NCBI GenBank assembly: GCA_016840825.1 | Contig: JAEORN010000223.1 | Span: 1 to 32,149 of the forward strand | Direction: 5' to 3' | DNA: 32,149 nucleotides | Source: Candidatus Thorarchaeota archaeon | GTDB taxonomy: Archaea; Asgardarchaeota; Thorarchaeia; Thorarchaeales; Thorarchaeaceae | Part shown: positions 31,986 to 32,149 of the stretch, piece after piece | Numbering within the stretch: position 1 is the stretch's first letter | Layout of the letters: the number at the start of each line of letters is the position of its first letter | The notes under the pieces: model-generated | Told to the model about the DNA's origin: nothing | Databases searched by the model: none | The model's input: the letters and a program-made list of their open reading frames with translations, nothing else | Translations under genes and position numbers: made by a program

Positions 31986-32149
31986 TCACGTGGATAGTAT
32001 TGAGTGTGCTTTCTTCAATTGCTCGATAATGTCAATGCTTTGAGGACACTTCTCCAAACACTCCCCGCATTCCGCGCAAGTAGATGCATCCTTCCCTTTC
32101 GCCCACGGAACTTGTCCTATTCTGGAATAGAGATACTTTGCCTGATCTC
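31986..32149 (-). CDS. Aldo/keto reductase with C-terminal 4Fe-4S domain, partial (C-terminus only)
   Basis: The window edge cuts this gene; the last 53 residues are visible, reading leftwards to the TGA at 31986-31988. The end reads ...KDASTCAECGECLEKCPQ, then SIDIIEQLKKAHSILST. The C-x2-C-x2-C-x3-C-P cluster motif followed by I-x-E-Q-L-K-x-A-H is the standard tail of ferredoxin-type aldo/keto reductases, which reduce or oxidise carbonyl compounds using a flavin/NAD(P)H barrel plus one Fe-S cluster. The Fe-S tail is certain; that the missing part is an aldo/keto reductase barrel is inference from this tail. It converges with the beta-helix gene. Confidence 0.75.
   Translation of the reverse strand, partial: DQAKYLYSRIGQVPWAKGKDASTCAECGECLEKCPQSIDIIEQLKKAHSILST

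Noticed and set aside
1..32149. CRISPR arrays, insertion sequences, prophage, tRNA and rRNA genes
   Set aside because: I looked for regularly spaced repeats, transposase motifs, terminal repeats and conserved RNA arms and saw none.

Overview
The window looks like chromosomal DNA from an uncultivated, mesophilic-type archaeon, most plausibly an Asgard lineage close to Thorarchaeota. That placement is inference; there is no rRNA or marker gene here. Archaeal signs are Lrp-type regulators, two of them with duplicated DNA-binding domains, TATA-like boxes in front of genes, frequent GTG/TTG starts with GGAGG/GGTGA-type ribosome binding sites, surface proteins held by a C-terminal helix plus basic tail, and two proteins with seven-helix membrane halves joined to a longin/roadblock-like half. 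I see no tRNA, rRNA, CRISPR array, transposase or phage gene.

Left part (1-5716): a double-HTH Lrp-like regulator with an inverted repeat on its ribosome binding site, a LarE-type PP-loop sulfur transferase, a convergent 57-residue small protein, an M24 aminopeptidase, and two overlapping paralogous membrane proteins.

Sulfur operon (5776-8381): TusA, DsrE-like protein, an IscS-like protein and an IscU-like scaffold, tightly packed and closed by a hairpin terminator. The IscS-like protein has Asp where the PLP-binding Lys should be. The IscU has a C-terminal extension that aligns with the NADPH domain of thioredoxin reductase but has lost its redox cysteines. This suggests an Fe-S assembly route fed by a TusA/DsrE persulfide relay rather than by cysteine desulfuration.

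Middle (8486-15607): a GNAT acetyltransferase; an unrecognised protein with a D...ExQ nuclease-like motif and a winged helix, overlapping a beta-class DNA methyltransferase (possible restriction-modification pair); a second double-HTH regulator with a 12-bp inverted-repeat operator; a small winged-helix protein; a membrane-anchored S12 serine hydrolase that seems to lack its third active-site motif; a DUF438/hemerythrin-like/PAS sensor with a palindrome in its promoter; and a stand-alone EF-Tu-domain-2-like protein.

Sugar locus (15826-30211): an MFS transporter behind three copies of a 12-bp motif, an Lrp/AsnC regulator divergent from a GH94 glycoside phosphorylase, two Opp/Dpp permeases and two ATPases, an anchored family-5 solute-binding protein, a GH116 beta-glucosidase (GBA2-type) and an APH-fold kinase. 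Together these could import a beta-linked oligosaccharide, split it by phosphorolysis and hydrolysis, and perhaps phosphorylate the released sugar. The right end has an anchored parallel beta-helix surface protein and the C-terminal 53 residues of a ferredoxin-type aldo/keto reductase cut by the window edge.
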